NCBI GenBank assembly: GCA_030141605.1
Contig: JAQGDQ010000002.1
Location: 1,160,501-1,224,500, forward strand
Source of the DNA: Tubiluchus corallicola
Taxonomy: Eukaryota > Priapulida > Priapulimorpha > Priapulimorphida > Tubiluchidae
DNA: 64,000 nucleotides
Direction of reading: 5' to 3'
Shown: one piece after another, positions 36,281 to 49,960 of the stretch
Numbering within the stretch: position 1 is the first letter of the stretch
Layout of the letters: the number at the start of each line of letters is the position of its first letter
Made by a program: the position numbers and the translations under genes
Notes under the pieces: generated by a model
Databases searched by the model: none
Told to the model about the DNA's origin: nothing
The model's input: only the letters and a program-made list of their open reading frames with translations

Positions 36281-38754
36281 AAAATTATTGAAAGAACGCT
36301 TTATAAATAAATACATTTACTTTTATTTTATTTTATTTACCCATATCCAGTTGCACTTGGTTAGGTTTTGTGTTAAAAATTGTTGTAGTGTAATACTAAA
36401 TGGAAATCTTCGCCATTTTTTAGTAATTACAGATTTTTATGGGCGTCCGCGAAATCTTTTCAATTCTATTACACAGTTTTTGAATGGCTGTGTGCCGTGC
36501 TGTCAATTATGCGTGTTAATTCTAAAATAAGGTATTATAGCACACATTTTTGGCAGAAAAGCTGCCGTAACCGACTAACCGTTGAATGATGAAAACTGAA
36601 AGTGCGTGTTTCTCTCGTCAAACAAAAATGCTTTTCAGTACTCAAACAAGCGGTGTCGGAAGTTGAGGAAGTGTAATCAAACGAGAGCTAATAATTTCAT
36701 CTATAGAAATATCGATTCATTTGCTTCCTTAACCACCTTTATTTTATAACTTTGTGTAAAAAATACATAAGTGAAACGTGTTAAAATAAAACGTTCAACA
36801 CTCAGTGAACAATAACTGCAGCCTGGTTCAGCTTTGCCGTGCCAGTGTAGCTTATAAACGTGATCCAAGATATATTAAAATAAGACCATTAATCTTATTT
36901 CCAGCATATAATATGGATAGTATTCACATCACTAGTGTGTTAATTAGCATCGCTAAAATAATTTCTATAAGAAACATTTGAGTTAAAGAATTAACTTAAA
37001 CAACATGACGAAAAGCGCTCATAGAAGAAATATGTTTAATTTATCTATCAAGAACATCTAATGCTGCAGTATAAGAGTATTGCAGAATTGAGCATCGACT
37101 ACAAAGCAAGCTAAGTGAATTTTATTGAACCACCTTGATACAAACATAAAAAATACAACAACATTAAAAATTGCACAAGGAAACAAAATAGATTAATAAG
37201 ATTATTGAGATTAAATCATCAAAGCGTTATTTACAAGTGTCCAGTTGGCTGTAAATTAATAAATTTTCCAGATATGATCTGCCTTTTCATGTTACACATT
37301 TTAGTCCAAAATGGCCAGCAATGCTTGGAGGAGAACTTCTCTAATATGCGTATACTATTCTATACACCCGCGTGAACAAGGTCTGCATTCAAACAAGTGT
37401 ATGTGAATGTGGCTTTACTCAAACCAAGTTAGTTAATTTCATACTTTTGTATTCTGGCAGTAAACCGCTCAATGTTCCTGCTGCTGCTTGTTACAACTGT
37501 AACATGTTTGTTGCGAAACGTCGACTAACTTAATTATTCATTTTTCACAATTTAATTTGTCGCTCGCACGCGAATGTTATATGTTTACCTGCAGTTTGTT
37601 TTAATAATTTAAACGCTGCAACGTCGCAATAGAAATGGGTACAGCCATAGCAGTCAGGCGATTAATTAAGCTGCAGGCTACAAAGTCTTGCAGACACAAA
37701 CGAATAATCGAACATGACGAATTTGATTTTTTTGTTATGTTTTTTCAGGCCTCAGCGATCTTGTCCTATTTCAGCTGACCGGTCGTGCTCACTTGTGTTT
37801 TGCTATCAGTTCTTTCCTGTCAAGTTCTGTCCGGTCCCATCCTGTCCTGTTCTGTGATATCATATCGTCCTATTCCTGCCTTATCATGTGTTATAGTACT
37901 CGGTACTGCACACCTGTTTCTGCTGCCTTGGCGTTCTCGCAACGCCGCTAAGTTCTCAGTTTTTATAATCTGCATCAGACGGCATTGTCTCAATAATTCA
38001 AAAATTTGGCTTTAACAATTTGCAGACTTCCAGATCGATCAGTTTTGCATTGACATTTTTGTATTTGTGTCAGACGCTAAATTTAAATAATGAAAATAAA
38101 TGTGTAAACAGTCTCTTTTCCTCACAAATGCAAGGCCTTAATAGGGATTCTCGGACTCAGTTTCAAATGAAAACCCTAAAAATCTTTTGGCTACTAATAT
38201 AGTAAGAACGATAATTTTCCACAGAAAAATATGCTCGACCACAAAAAACGTTACGTTTTTTCATGCGGTGTGTCCCCACGGTGCACCCACGTAAGGTCAC
38301 AGTTCTCCTCCGAGTGTGAAGCTTTCAAAATAATTTCAGTGTTACAACTTTCCGGATGGAAATGCGATTTCGCACTTGTCGTAAATTCCCGTGAATTTAT
38401 TGTGCATCAAATCATTATAGCGTAGTTTTGCCTTATTTTCAGGTGTTTTACGCACTACAGATTAAATTTACATTCTTAATATTGGCTTACAGGTGAAATC
38501 CATTACGTATTATACAGAAAGGCACATTCAATGTAAAGATAACCTGATTTCTCTTTGTGGTTCAATATATTTAAAAAATCGTTCATATTATATTACATGT
38601 TAGATAAAGAAACTTTTACCTAATAATGAGGCTACTTTCTACTGTATTTTCAAGATAAACAAAAACGCTGTAAGTGTTCATAAATGAATTAAATGCATGC
38701 TATGAAGTCTTACTTAGAAGCGACGCACATAGCTAGGATTCGAACTCCCTCCGC

Positions 38755-38782
38755 ACACACACGCACGCACGCACACACACAC
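38755..38782. repeat. CACG/CACA microsatellite
   Basis: Short tandem run of cacg and ca units on the plus strand. Confidence 0.85.
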
Positions 38783-40499
38783 CTCACAAAAAATCGTTTA
38801 ACTAATTTCTTGTTTTTGTTTAAAAAATTGCTCAAAAACTTGACAGCTAGGAGGAATCGTGTAAGTCCCCTTTTCTTGCGGCTCACACGTAAAGTGGGGA
38901 CTTGCAGAAACAATAACATCCACCTCACTCTACATTGTGTATCAGTAACAAACGCAATTAGGCCGTCTAAGAGTGTAGGCTCGATAGAGTGCGAACATGT
39001 AAATTTAATTTGGTAAATGGACTAAGTAGGGATTACCAACCTGACGTCTACTTAGCCGCGTTATTCGTTGAAACCATTGACCACAGTACTGGCACATTCT
39101 CATGCAAATACCCACAAAGCTGATTGATACTAGATTACAACTGGCTTCTTTTGGCGGATTCGCACAAAGAAAATATTTACTACTGTATACATTAATGACA
39201 GAACACCAAGGATTAGCACGCAATTTTCCTTTGGTGTTTTTATATTACATAAAAATATTTATATTAATTATAAAAAAAGATTTTTTTTGTTTTTTTGACT
39301 TGTAGTGGAGATTAAAAATTATTTAATTCAGAAACAATATCAAGAGCTCAGATAATTCGTAATAAAACCGTTTCTTCTGTTCGCTAGAAGAAATCTTACA
39401 AATGTGCTTCTGCTATTATTGTTATAACTGAAATTTTGAAATGTTATGTTGCCAAGCCGTTGACACGGCAATCTGTGGTTGATAAAACTTGATCAATCAG
39501 TGGAAAAATGTTTATGTTAAATCTCAATGCTAATGTAGATAATAAGAGTTTATAGACATGAAGAACTTCTACCCACCCTATGGTGCACTGGCAAAGGCGC
39601 TGCATAAATTTCATTAAGACAATGTTTTAAATTAAAACTATTTCCAAATAATTAACAGGAAACAAATACCTATTTTTATTACTTGTTTTTGACTCGATAC
39701 GAATCAAATACAAAGGGTTAAGGACTTTACAAGGCATGATATTGTCCCTTTTCTGAAAGCACTCCAATGTCGCTTGCTTTGAGTAGTATTCGATTGTAAT
39801 TGATCACTTTTATTTATGTAGCAATAGACTGTATGAAGAAACTTTACCTAAAACGCTTCTCTTTTGCAAATACAAGTGCGGTTTTTGTTTTACATGGGTA
39901 ATGTCATATGTCTTTTAATTTGGGCTTACAAAGTGCTGCAAACTACCTATATATAATGCCTTTCCATACTGTGGCACACACAGATGTGTTATCTCTTAGT
40001 GAATGGATCATATACCGTCTTCACACCACAGATTTAATGAAACTTTCAGCAATTGAAAGATCTCGAAGCCTGGAAAACCTGCGCACTTGTCTTGTTTTTT
40101 TTTTCAATGTTAATGTGCATAGAATTCAAGAGTCACTAAAGGCATTAAAAAGAAAACACTTTTGCTCAAGTTCGCCCCGCCGCTGAAAAATCTAAACAGC
40201 TTAGCTGACCTGAAGGCCCTTAATCAGTTGACAAGTTTAACGCAAGATATTTTAATCGTTGGCCTTTCAAGCTGTGAATTCACTGTGCCGACCAGTTAAG
40301 CAGACCCTAGACCACGCACTTTAAGTCAGTCTGGTTGCACTATATAGTACGAAAAGCTCAGGATAATTGTTAATACAACGTTTAAAATATGAAATTGACG
40401 TTGAATTTTATTTTAGCATGAAATGTAGTGCATATAGGCCTAATAGCAAACGTATCGCACTCGAAAGACAAATACTGGATATAGTCCCAGGTTTGCCAC

Positions 40500-40526
40500 A
40501 TAGATAGATAGACAGATAGATAGATG
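40500..40526. repeat. GATA-type microsatellite
   Basis: Six tetranucleotide units of gata with one gaca variant. Confidence 0.9.
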
Positions 40527-43318
40527 TGCGAAAAAAACAACTTTTTTTAGTTTTGAATGGCACTAAATGATAATAAAGTTAAAGCTCTGTGGATTAAATC
40601 CTTTCTGCTGAAAGAAATAAACCTGCAAAAATGAAATACAAGTGGATTCTAGTAATTATGCTAAAATGAGAAATATTGGTTAATAGTTGTGCATAGCAAG
40701 TATTAGTAGGTGCTTATCTGTGAGGCTAGGATACTCCATGATGTTATTTCACGCATTCAACGTGTAATTTGACATTGTAATGTGTTTGAGCCATTGTACC
40801 TTATATAAATGTTATGTCCCCTGCATATCCTTCGTTTAATATATGTATGTTAAGTTGTATTTTTCTTCTGTTTCTTAAGCCAACATGTGCAATGTCAATA
40901 AGGCATTTATTCTATAAAGCAGGTAATGCATTTATTATGAAAAAGCCTGCGAAAAATAAGCCAAGCCTGTGATGTACCTGCAGTTAGTTTTGTCAAATTT
41001 TTGACCGAGTTAAAGTCGAATAAAAGAATGCATGAAATACTAAATGTAGTTAAAATGAAGTAAATGCTTAAAAACAATCAAAGAGCACATGGGCGACGAA
41101 ACACCACGCCGTACTTTATAAATTGGGATACTTTCCCACCAAAAACTGTATAGGCCTGCTTGTTAATTGCGTCATATTCTAAGTTATAATACCCTTCTTT
41201 AAGTCAGAGACAATCTTAATTGTTTTAGACGTTTCTCTTCTTTGAAAAAGCTGAAATAGGTAAACTTAATTTTTAAGCTAAAACATTTTGCTTCTTGCAA
41301 TTTAATTATTTGATTAGGAAAAATTATCATTGGAAATTTTTATTCACATAGGTATACTCGCCCGCCTTTAAATTGCGCTATGGCTTCGCGGGGTCTCTAG
41401 ACATTGCAGCTCACGATGCCTGCGCAACATGAAGCCAGCTTGCATCAACATGAATCAAGCGTTCTGTCCAGTGTAGCCGTGTACAATATTGCTCAGAATT
41501 AAGATTGCTTCCTATATTATTTTGGTTTCGTGTATATAAAAACATTCGTTGTATGGTTAAACGAAGGAGCATAATTGAATGATTTATTGATTGACCATTA
41601 TTGATTTTGACTTGTATAATTGTCGTAGTCAGCACTTCTGGATTTTTTAGCAATACTCAGGTACGTTTCAGAACTTTATGTTTTTTATTTATGCTAGATA
41701 GGTATGTTTGTTTATCGAATCACTATTATATACATTACATTTCAAACAAATAAACAAGACAGACTTAATCAATAGTGAGAGAAACGTTCACTAGAGACAA
41801 AATCCCGTTACAAAGGAATATTGTGGCTCAAGCATGCAGAACTAATAACAATTAATTAGATATTATTTCAGTTAAGCTGAAAAATGACGTGATTGAAATT
41901 CTGGCCGGGCGTAAGAAAATCGACAATATGGACACCGAATTCATGCAAGAATAGCCCAAGTGTTTCAATAACATGAGACTGAATTATTGAATAGGACAAG
42001 AAAAATAATCAAAAACTTCATAAATAGATTAAATTTTAAATCGTGTTCTTATATTTTGGGAGAATTTTATAATTAGCGCGCATACCGGCACATTTATTTT
42101 TCTGATTTTGCATAACAATTGTAGAAGACACACAAGTATTGACATTTTGGGTATATACCTTTACATATAAATATGTTAATGTACATCATATGGGAAATTG
42201 TCCATGGGAAAACATTTTTCTCCCTCTTCTACCTATCTGATCTCTAAAAATATCTCTTGTAATTAAATTATTTAATTCCTATAGTTCTTAGCTTCTAATT
42301 TCTAAGATAACTAGTAAAAATATTAGGAAAGCCAAAGTGTATCGGTTAATAAATTAGAATAGAAAAATAAACTTTAATAATAATCTGTAACCATCTTTAC
42401 TTGGAATATTAAAGATATGTGCATATATAAGTATAAATAAGTCAAACCATTCAACTGGAATTAGTAGTAAAAAGATAATAGTTTATAAATGGAACATTTC
42501 ATGTAGTTGTCTTAACAAATAATTGACGTTCTTTTAACAAAATCACTATAGCTTTTGCTTTCCCGCAGCCTCAAGATGAAGTGTCCATTTTGCGAAGTGC
42601 TCCTTCCCGTGAGTTCTTTCTAGAATCGAAAAGTATATCGTAACCCTAGGTAATCTAATACGTTGCGTTTCTTCGCCGATTTTTTTGTCAGAAACTCATA
42701 GAAATTACTCATGGGCATTCTTCATCATGGGCAAGGTTTTATGTTGTAAACCTAAATTAAAGAAGAGTATTTACACATTTTTTGCGAACCTACATACCAT
42801 GTTAAGTGAACGTTATCCGAAACTCAATAACTGATTTCCATGGATATCCGAATTGGTTAAGCTCAATAAATTTTCTTAACTGGACAGTACCTGCGCATCT
42901 GTTCACCCAGTAATTTAAATAATTTAAACCACCAGAAAAAAGACCTTTCGCAAAAGTCAACTTACTAGCGGGTTGCACTGCCTATACATTTTATTTCATC
43001 ATTTATTCATCCTTAACCCTTGGGTGATGTGTGTGAAAGGAATATGAAATGGAAAAGGTGTTATAAACGAGAAAGTATAAAAGTCTTATTCAGACTGGCT
43101 GTAACGTTTGTAAACAGTCAGTGCATGAGTGAGTTGGAATGGCGAATATTCTTAAGGGAATTCGATGCTCGAATCATCACATCGCTGAAAATTTAATTCT
43201 GTAATCTTTTCAGTATAGGCTATAACCAGTGACTTCTAGAGTTGTTCGGATATGCCTTCTGTTTTATGTCATTTAAGCAAGCTCAAAATTCTGAAGCTCT
43301 TTCGTCTGGCATGAACAG

Positions 43319-43590
43319 TTAAAGGGAAACAGGATTATTTTTATAGCACACCGTATTTTAAAACACGGTAAAAAGTATACATTTTAGCACCAATAATAAC
43401 GTGAAAAGCGTTTCTGATAACTAAATAGTACGCTAAAAGGCTAATTAATGGCCAAGGAGCCCAGCTAGTGATGACATCACAAATAAACATAATTTTCAAT
43501 GGCACAAACATTCTATAAGCGAGATGCAAGTGTTTGCGAAAACGAAATTTGAGGTACAGTGCTACTGCACAACATTCAGTGCCTCGACGA
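43319..43590 (+). repeat. copy of the outer arm of the long inverted-repeat family
   Basis: This 270-base segment runs parallel to 63066-63340. Shared strings include gggaaacagg, aaagcgtttctgataa, gatatcacaa / gacatcacaa and aacataattttcaa, in the same order and spacing, followed by a variable stretch ending atgctact / gtgctact. Similarity stops soon after. No opposite arm was found nearby, so this is a fragment of the family. Confidence 0.8.
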
Positions 43591-44863
43591 GACGTTAAGA
43601 AATGATTCGCTTTGCCACTTTACATTTAGGCGCTTACATTAGAATGGTTTAGGTAATATCCATTGAAAAAAGCGAAAAACCCTTAGGGTGCGAGTGTCAA
43701 CTTACACGTTGAAACTGTGTCTCCGTGGCGTAGCTCTTTCTTTTTCGTCTGACGTTCACCCAATCTAACTTCATAATAGCCTTTCTTAAATCCAGGTTTT
43801 TCTTGTATGGTATGACTCCTGTCTTTCCAAAACTGAGTTGGTCAACTCCATCCGTCTTTCCATTTAAAAATGATTTGATAATTTTGGCTTTACAATTTTA
43901 CAATTAGGAAATTTTTAAACATTGTGAGCGTGCACGCGTGCGTGTATAGTGTGTACACAGCTTTTAACACGTATTTAACTGGTACACGTTTTTGTGAATA
44001 CTGTATAGAATTCCATGTAAACGTGTTTTAAACAAACTGATCCAGTAGTAGTTTACCTGAAATTTAAGAAGCTTGTGTTTTGGTTGCACGTTAACATTTC
44101 CTTTGTTTGAAGTCAAAAACAATAATACAACGCTGTCAACTTATTATATAGAGTAACATATATCATCATAATAATAATAATAATAATAATAATAATCAGA
44201 TACGGCGGTAGCAGTAACAGCAACGACAGCCAGAACTGTGGCAGAAGCACAAAGAAGATACAGTTTCAAAGAAGATTAAGGACTTTAATTGGACGCCATT
44301 TTTTCGTGTAATATTACTTCACCTCGCTATAGAAGCATGAATCCGCGCAGCTATGCAGTCCCTGGATCACTTATATAATATTTCGAAAATTGCCAATAAA
44401 TTACGCATTAATCACATGTATTGGCTGTACAAGTACAGGTGTAAATGCATGCTAATTAACGCGTTGCCTGAAGTATACGCTGCATAATTAGAAATGTATT
44501 AAACCTCTAATATTATTACTAACAAGATACTAAACAATGGTATATGCAATTTAGGCAGATTGGAAAATCCCGGATTTAAGAAAATTGACTAATTGGATTC
44601 AGCATCTTGCAAATTTCTGTGTACCGCAGCGGTGCAAATATTAGATCCTTAACTAAATATCACCAAGCAGAGGTCTTTTTCTTTGGTAGTGATAAGACTA
44701 GTCCCACCTGTATGACGGTAACAAGTGCAAGATTTTTTGAGTTGAAGTCATTACAAGCATTGCAACCACAGTGACTTCCCGTCTTACTCTCGCGATTGCT
44801 CTCCCTGCCTTCCAATCCTTTCTCTGTCTTTTTTCTCTCTCTCTGTCTCCCTCCCTCTCTCTT

Positions 44864-44895
<32 letters not shown>

Positions 44896-45623
44896 TTTCA
44901 GCAATCATGATTTCTCTGGCAGAGAACCTTACTAGAACTTTTACAAATATTTTGGGTGCTGCGTTTACACAACTTACTCTATATTTGGTTTCTTTTTCAT
45001 TCTCTTTGTTTATAATAACAAAGCATGAATATCAATAATTACCATCAGTAAATGTTCAAAACTCCCCCCTCATAATGACGGCCAAGGAGTTCCTGTTACA
45101 AGAGCCATTAATGAGGCAGTAGAAATATTAGAGCCTTTTTAAAGAAGCCCAGTATTTACAAGCTTTACGAAGCTTAACAGTCCATTAGACTTCCTCTAAT
45201 TCATCATATGCTCTTTACTCATGCAGCGCCGATGTACGATTCATTTTTGCGGCTCTAATGTGCAAAAGAAAAATGATTATATAAAGGAAATTTGAAACGT
45301 CAACAAGATAATGCTTGGCGTAAATTTTTATGCTCATACACAAGAATAGTAATCATCATTTGTTGCGGAAATGTTGCTATCGTAGAACAAAAAAAGAAAG
45401 AAACTGGACATTATCTGCATTAAATGCATTAAAAGAAGTAAACTACTTGATACGAACTTTCAAGAATATGGGCTCTGGTGAGCCAGAAAAGCTACACGTT
45501 GCGTGATACACGCATATTAAGCAACAACACAGCAACTCGTTTTTTATTGTTGAAGGTTGTTATATAGGCTAATTAATTGTGATTTTGACTTCCAAAATAT
45601 GCGGTATATTGCATTTTTTGCGG
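43591..45623. repeat. gene-less stretch with microsatellites
   Basis: An AAT-type microsatellite lies at 44165-44197 and a TC-rich tract at 44817-44899 (mostly (tc)n with g and a interruptions). Nothing coding is supported; the Ser/Leu- and Arg/Glu-rich frames across the tract are translations of the repeat. Confidence 0.7.
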
Positions 45624-45765
<142 letters not shown>

Positions 45766-45774
45766 CACCGGAGG

Positions 45775-46665
45775 TAAAACAAAAAGCAGTAAACTAAGTC
45801 GTCTAAAATTTACTTTACCAATTTCGCCCGTAAGCAATTCTATACTAGTTTCATTTTGCTGCATTTTGACTACTGTTCTGATGCGTGGGGCTTTTGATTA
45901 TAATGATGACATTGCCGGTATTTTAAACAGCTTGCAAAAAAGAGCATTGAAATTGACTTTAGATGTTGACTATAGAGGTAACAGTGAAGACAACTAAATT
46001 GGTTTTGTGCAGACTACCGAATTAAATTCAATACATTGGTTCTTGTCTACAAAGGATTACACATCATGACATCTGAATACTTTTTGTATTTACAAAGAGA
46101 AGAGGGAGCAGGCACATTGACACAAAAGATGAATTGCATGTGCCTTTTGCGAAAAAGACCTGTATAAACATTCTTTCTAGGTACATGGAGCAAAACAATT
46201 TAATCAGCATCTTCAAACTATTCGAGAGCTTCAACTCTCGTAAGCTTAAAAAGGGTGTTTCAAATATTATTTTGAAGAATTTTTCTCCAAATTCACAAAT
46301 TAATCTAACTATTTTAATATAGGATGTGTATATACTTTTAGGCTTACAATGATATTGCAATTTTCATGCTTGTATAATTAGAGATTTAGTTATATTATAT
46401 ATATAATATAGTATATTATTTTCTCTTTTAATCAATTTTTATAGGTTTTATCAACTGAAATTTATACCTCAGACTTTTTAGTTACTGGATAATTTGTAAC
46501 TGCAAGTAAAATTTGTGTAGTTTCAAGTTGTATTTCATATTTTGGACTTTTTCTGTTTATTTATATTTTGTATTGTGTCAGTACACTCGACGTAAAGGAG
46601 TGGCTCATGCTAGCTTCCGATTTCAAATAAAGATTTTATCATTTCTTATCTATCTTATCTTATTC
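45775..46665 (+). mobile_element. LINE C-terminal remnant with 3' end
   Basis: In broken plus frames: FDYCSDAWG (one frame) continuing in another as FDYNDDIAGILNSLQKRALK, then a YRIKFNTLVLVYKGLH phrase near 46020, a HVPFAKKT-like phrase at 46134, a GAKQFNQ-like part around 46190, and KLKKGVSNIILKNF ending near 46290. This is the connection and tail region of an L2/CR1-like polymerase. The 3' UTR ends with aataaag at about 46627 and tatct-type repeats near 46655. It is inactive. Confidence 0.8.
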
Positions 46666-49639
46666 CTCTCACATTTTTTGTACACTACAACGTTAACTAA
46701 TAGCATGTCTAAGCTGCCAACTAATTGACAGTTTTTTATTTTTCCCACTACGAGGCCTCAAGCACACAAGTTAACTTTTATGTGTGCTGCTTCAGTAAAA
46801 GCTTGGTTAATAATTTATAATGGCACGTATTGTTCTCTAGAGTTACGGAGAAGTTGGCGCAACGCATTTTGACGAGCTCTTTCTCCCCCTTAATGCACAG
46901 GAAGAAGAAACGCAAAACTTGCTTTGTTTTACCCAGCCGCGTGTTTCAAGCGCAGTTTTAAAATATAGAGCGAAACGGCGTCACCAGTACAGATCATTGT
47001 CTTCTTCCTGTGAATTACTGAAAATTAAAATGTGACTTAACACTTCCACTTTGTGTTTTATGCAAGGAGACAATGTCCTAAGGTGATTTTTAGAGGTAAC
47101 TTACATTAATTTTACTGAGATGCTTCTAAGTTCTTTTAACAGATTCCTAATCTGTTAATTGCCTAACTTCGTAAAATCAGTTCCTGATTCAGACTACGGA
47201 AAGAGCAAATCTTTTACAGAGGCTTTTAGCTTGAGTTATTTTGTATCACGAAATGAGTCCGATATTTGGAAGCTGGGTGATGCGCACATATTCACATGTG
47301 ACATGAACGGAACGAGAATGCATCACACTCTCTTGCTATAACAGTTATATGATAGATGCTACACCACTGGAATGTTAATTGGTGTAGACATAATCATTAT
47401 GTTTGATCAGAGATCATTCTCTAGAGATGAAGCTCAAATTGGAGCCATGTTAAATGGCGCAATAGAACCTTTAATAATGTGGCATTTCTCTTTGGCGGTA
47501 CTTCATTAAAGTCGCATCAAAGTGCCTCTTATCTAATTACTAATCCAATCTCTTTGAGTTTAATCCTTTACAGAAGTTTTTTAAGAAAAGAAAACGAAAA
47601 TAGGAAAATCCGCCTTGGATCTGTCAATTTTCCGCTCAAGTGAATTGATCGTGAAAGTGATTGGATAAGAGTAATTTTGTTTTATATTATATAATATGCT
47701 GATTACACAGGAATGACTTTATTTTACACAATCTTAACTTAATAGTATGTCAAGTTTGTAGATATAAGGGTTGTCAGGAAATGGTTACCATTCCTGTATA
47801 CTAAAACCTCGAGAAAAATAATTAAGTTTTCGTAAAAACCACTTGTCTAAATGATAGCAGTGCCAGCATTCGTAGCTCTGCGGACAGGTGTACCTCTGTG
47901 CGATTCATAGTGGTTTCTCACTGGGCATGGTATCATTACAAATTTCTTAAATAATTTTATTGATTCTTGATTTGTGACAAGAAGAAGTGAAACGAGTTTA
48001 AAAAGAACAGATTACACAGGAAATAATTATTATAATGATTAAAATATAAAAATATTCTTACGTCTAGGCGTACATGTGGCAGGTTTTAACTACAGCGGGT
48101 TTGTGTTTCCCTGTATAATCTAGTATATGATAAAAATAATTTCTGCGCAGTAATGACCAATTTAATTGCACGTTTGCATGAATGTTAATAATTGACTGAT
48201 AAGTGTCAGTTGACAGTTTCCATAGAAACATTTACTTTTATTAACTAATATCATCATTGCAAATTGTCGTTCATGGTGTTTACTCTAGTGACTCCTCATG
48301 GCTATTATGACCATCCTTTTTAGCAATGATAACCCCTTCATCAATAATGAGCTAATTAATATATGTTTTTACTGCTGTTCAACTCTCCACTATCTATCTA
48401 TCTATGTAAATAAAGTAACATCATAGATTAAAACGTAGTGCATGAATAAAACACGAAAATGCTATAGTGAGCTTCCTCCGAGTATACTAATACTGTTCCG
48501 GATTGCCAAGTGGTATTGTTGCAAAACAGCTCTGCAAAGGCATACAGTTTGTAATTCTGAGTTTCAATGAACTAGAAAATGTCTTTTCGTTTCTCGACCC
48601 TAGTTGTATGCGCTTGTTACGTGGACATAAATGAAATGGTGCAGTGAAACCATGTTTATTTAATTTTTGAAATGGAAATTTGATCGAAGTCGCGGCAAAG
48701 AGGCACATTGGACTGACTCTGGTAGAATAATCGGCCAACTCCAACTACGCTGCTTGGGCAAAGAGAGGCTTTTTAAAACTCAAGATAGACAAATTTCAGG
48801 TGTCTGTTGCTAGACTATTGTTAGTCAGGTTGGCGCTATTGCATTTTGAGGAAAAAGTCATTTAGATGGAATTTGAAGATGGTTATTGTGATATATTGTA
48901 CCACAGTTGTGGAAACGCTTTGTTCTCTATATAGTGAATGCGCCTGAGTTTTAGTTTCGAATTAACCGATTACAACTGCAAAATAATCTTATTTCCAGTA
49001 AAACATCGTCGGAATGGAAATTATGAAGTCAGTAATGTTATAAGTTATTCATTGTAGACTAAGCCATCTTTCCAATCCTCTAGCTATTGCTTTGGTCTCG
49101 GCTGAGTGACTATATGGTTAGAATACGTTAAGACTCACAATAGATGAAGCCACGTTTCTTCAAGATTCTCTCTTGTCAATCTTTCCGCCACGTTGCGTAA
49201 TTTAATGTGACAGATTTCAGAGTGATGTTGGGATGCAGGGAAAGGTCTGTCTAAATTGCTCGATGCACCAAAAGAAGAACGTACGTGTACGAATTGACCT
49301 TTAATGATGTAAAATGGAGCTACTTTGTAAGCGGAAACGGTCAAGCGTATGCAAAATTGTAAATTTGGTGTTTAAAAACTTTGCTAATATTTGACCAAGA
49401 CTATCTGACCACATTGAAAATATAAATACAAGTACTTGCATATACCCTGATAGCACTTATACGATAAGCTTCTTTATTAGTGGTACTATACTGAGCGTGA
49501 AATAAAAGATACGTGCAAATCATGCAATCGAAATGAAGGATAAAATATTGCCTGAAGTGGTAATAGACACCATAAAAAATAGCTGAACCACTGCGATATA
49601 TGTTTAATTCATCATTTCAGTTATCGTTTATCATTATCA
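46666..49639. other. gene-less stretch
   Basis: No exon or repeat family recognised. A short tatc microsatellite sits near 48391-48405. Open frames here are below what chance gives in AT-rich DNA. Confidence 0.4.
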
Positions 49640-49960
49640 TTTAGGTCATATATTAACAGGAGAGATTCCTTTAAAACTGAAAATCTCTTGTTTCGTTATC
49701 GAGTTGTATAAAGTCATCTGTGTAAAACAGATGACCAAACTTCTCTAAACAATTACAGAGCAGTGCCATCTAATATATCGTCCGTCTCCAAAAATTAGAA
49801 AGAATTTTATATAATCCGCTGTTCAATTATGTAATAGAAAATGAAATTCTGAGTAACAAGCAGTTCGGTTTGAGAAAAGGCAGCTCTAGAAATGACGTTA
49901 ATACAATTAATAGAAAATATCACTAACATGGCTGAAAAAAACATCATATGATCTTATGGA
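49640..49960 (+). mobile_element. LINE reverse transcriptase fragment (fingers region)
   Basis: Broken plus frames show TGEIPLKLK, then NYRAVPSNISSVSK-like codons, then FNYVIENEILSNKQFGLRKGSS. The order (a linker ending before NYRAVS, then ISKI, then QFGFRKG) is the start of a LINE polymerase domain. No catalytic box follows in the next kilobase, so it is an internal fragment. Confidence 0.7.

Larger units (their letters stand above)
36281..43318. other. long gene-less stretch
   Basis: Seven kilobases with no supported exon, RNA gene or recognised transposon. Small items: a short tcctgtc-type repeat at about 37800-37860, a CACG/CACA microsatellite at about 38755-38782, and a GATA-type microsatellite at 40500-40526. 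A B-box-like phrase (ggattcgaactcc) near 38736 has no A box at the right distance. Confidence 0.4.

Noticed and set aside
38736-38748. B-box-like phrase suggesting a tRNA or SINE on the minus strand
   Set aside because: The T-stem does not pair and the A-box position is occupied by a CA-rich microsatellite.
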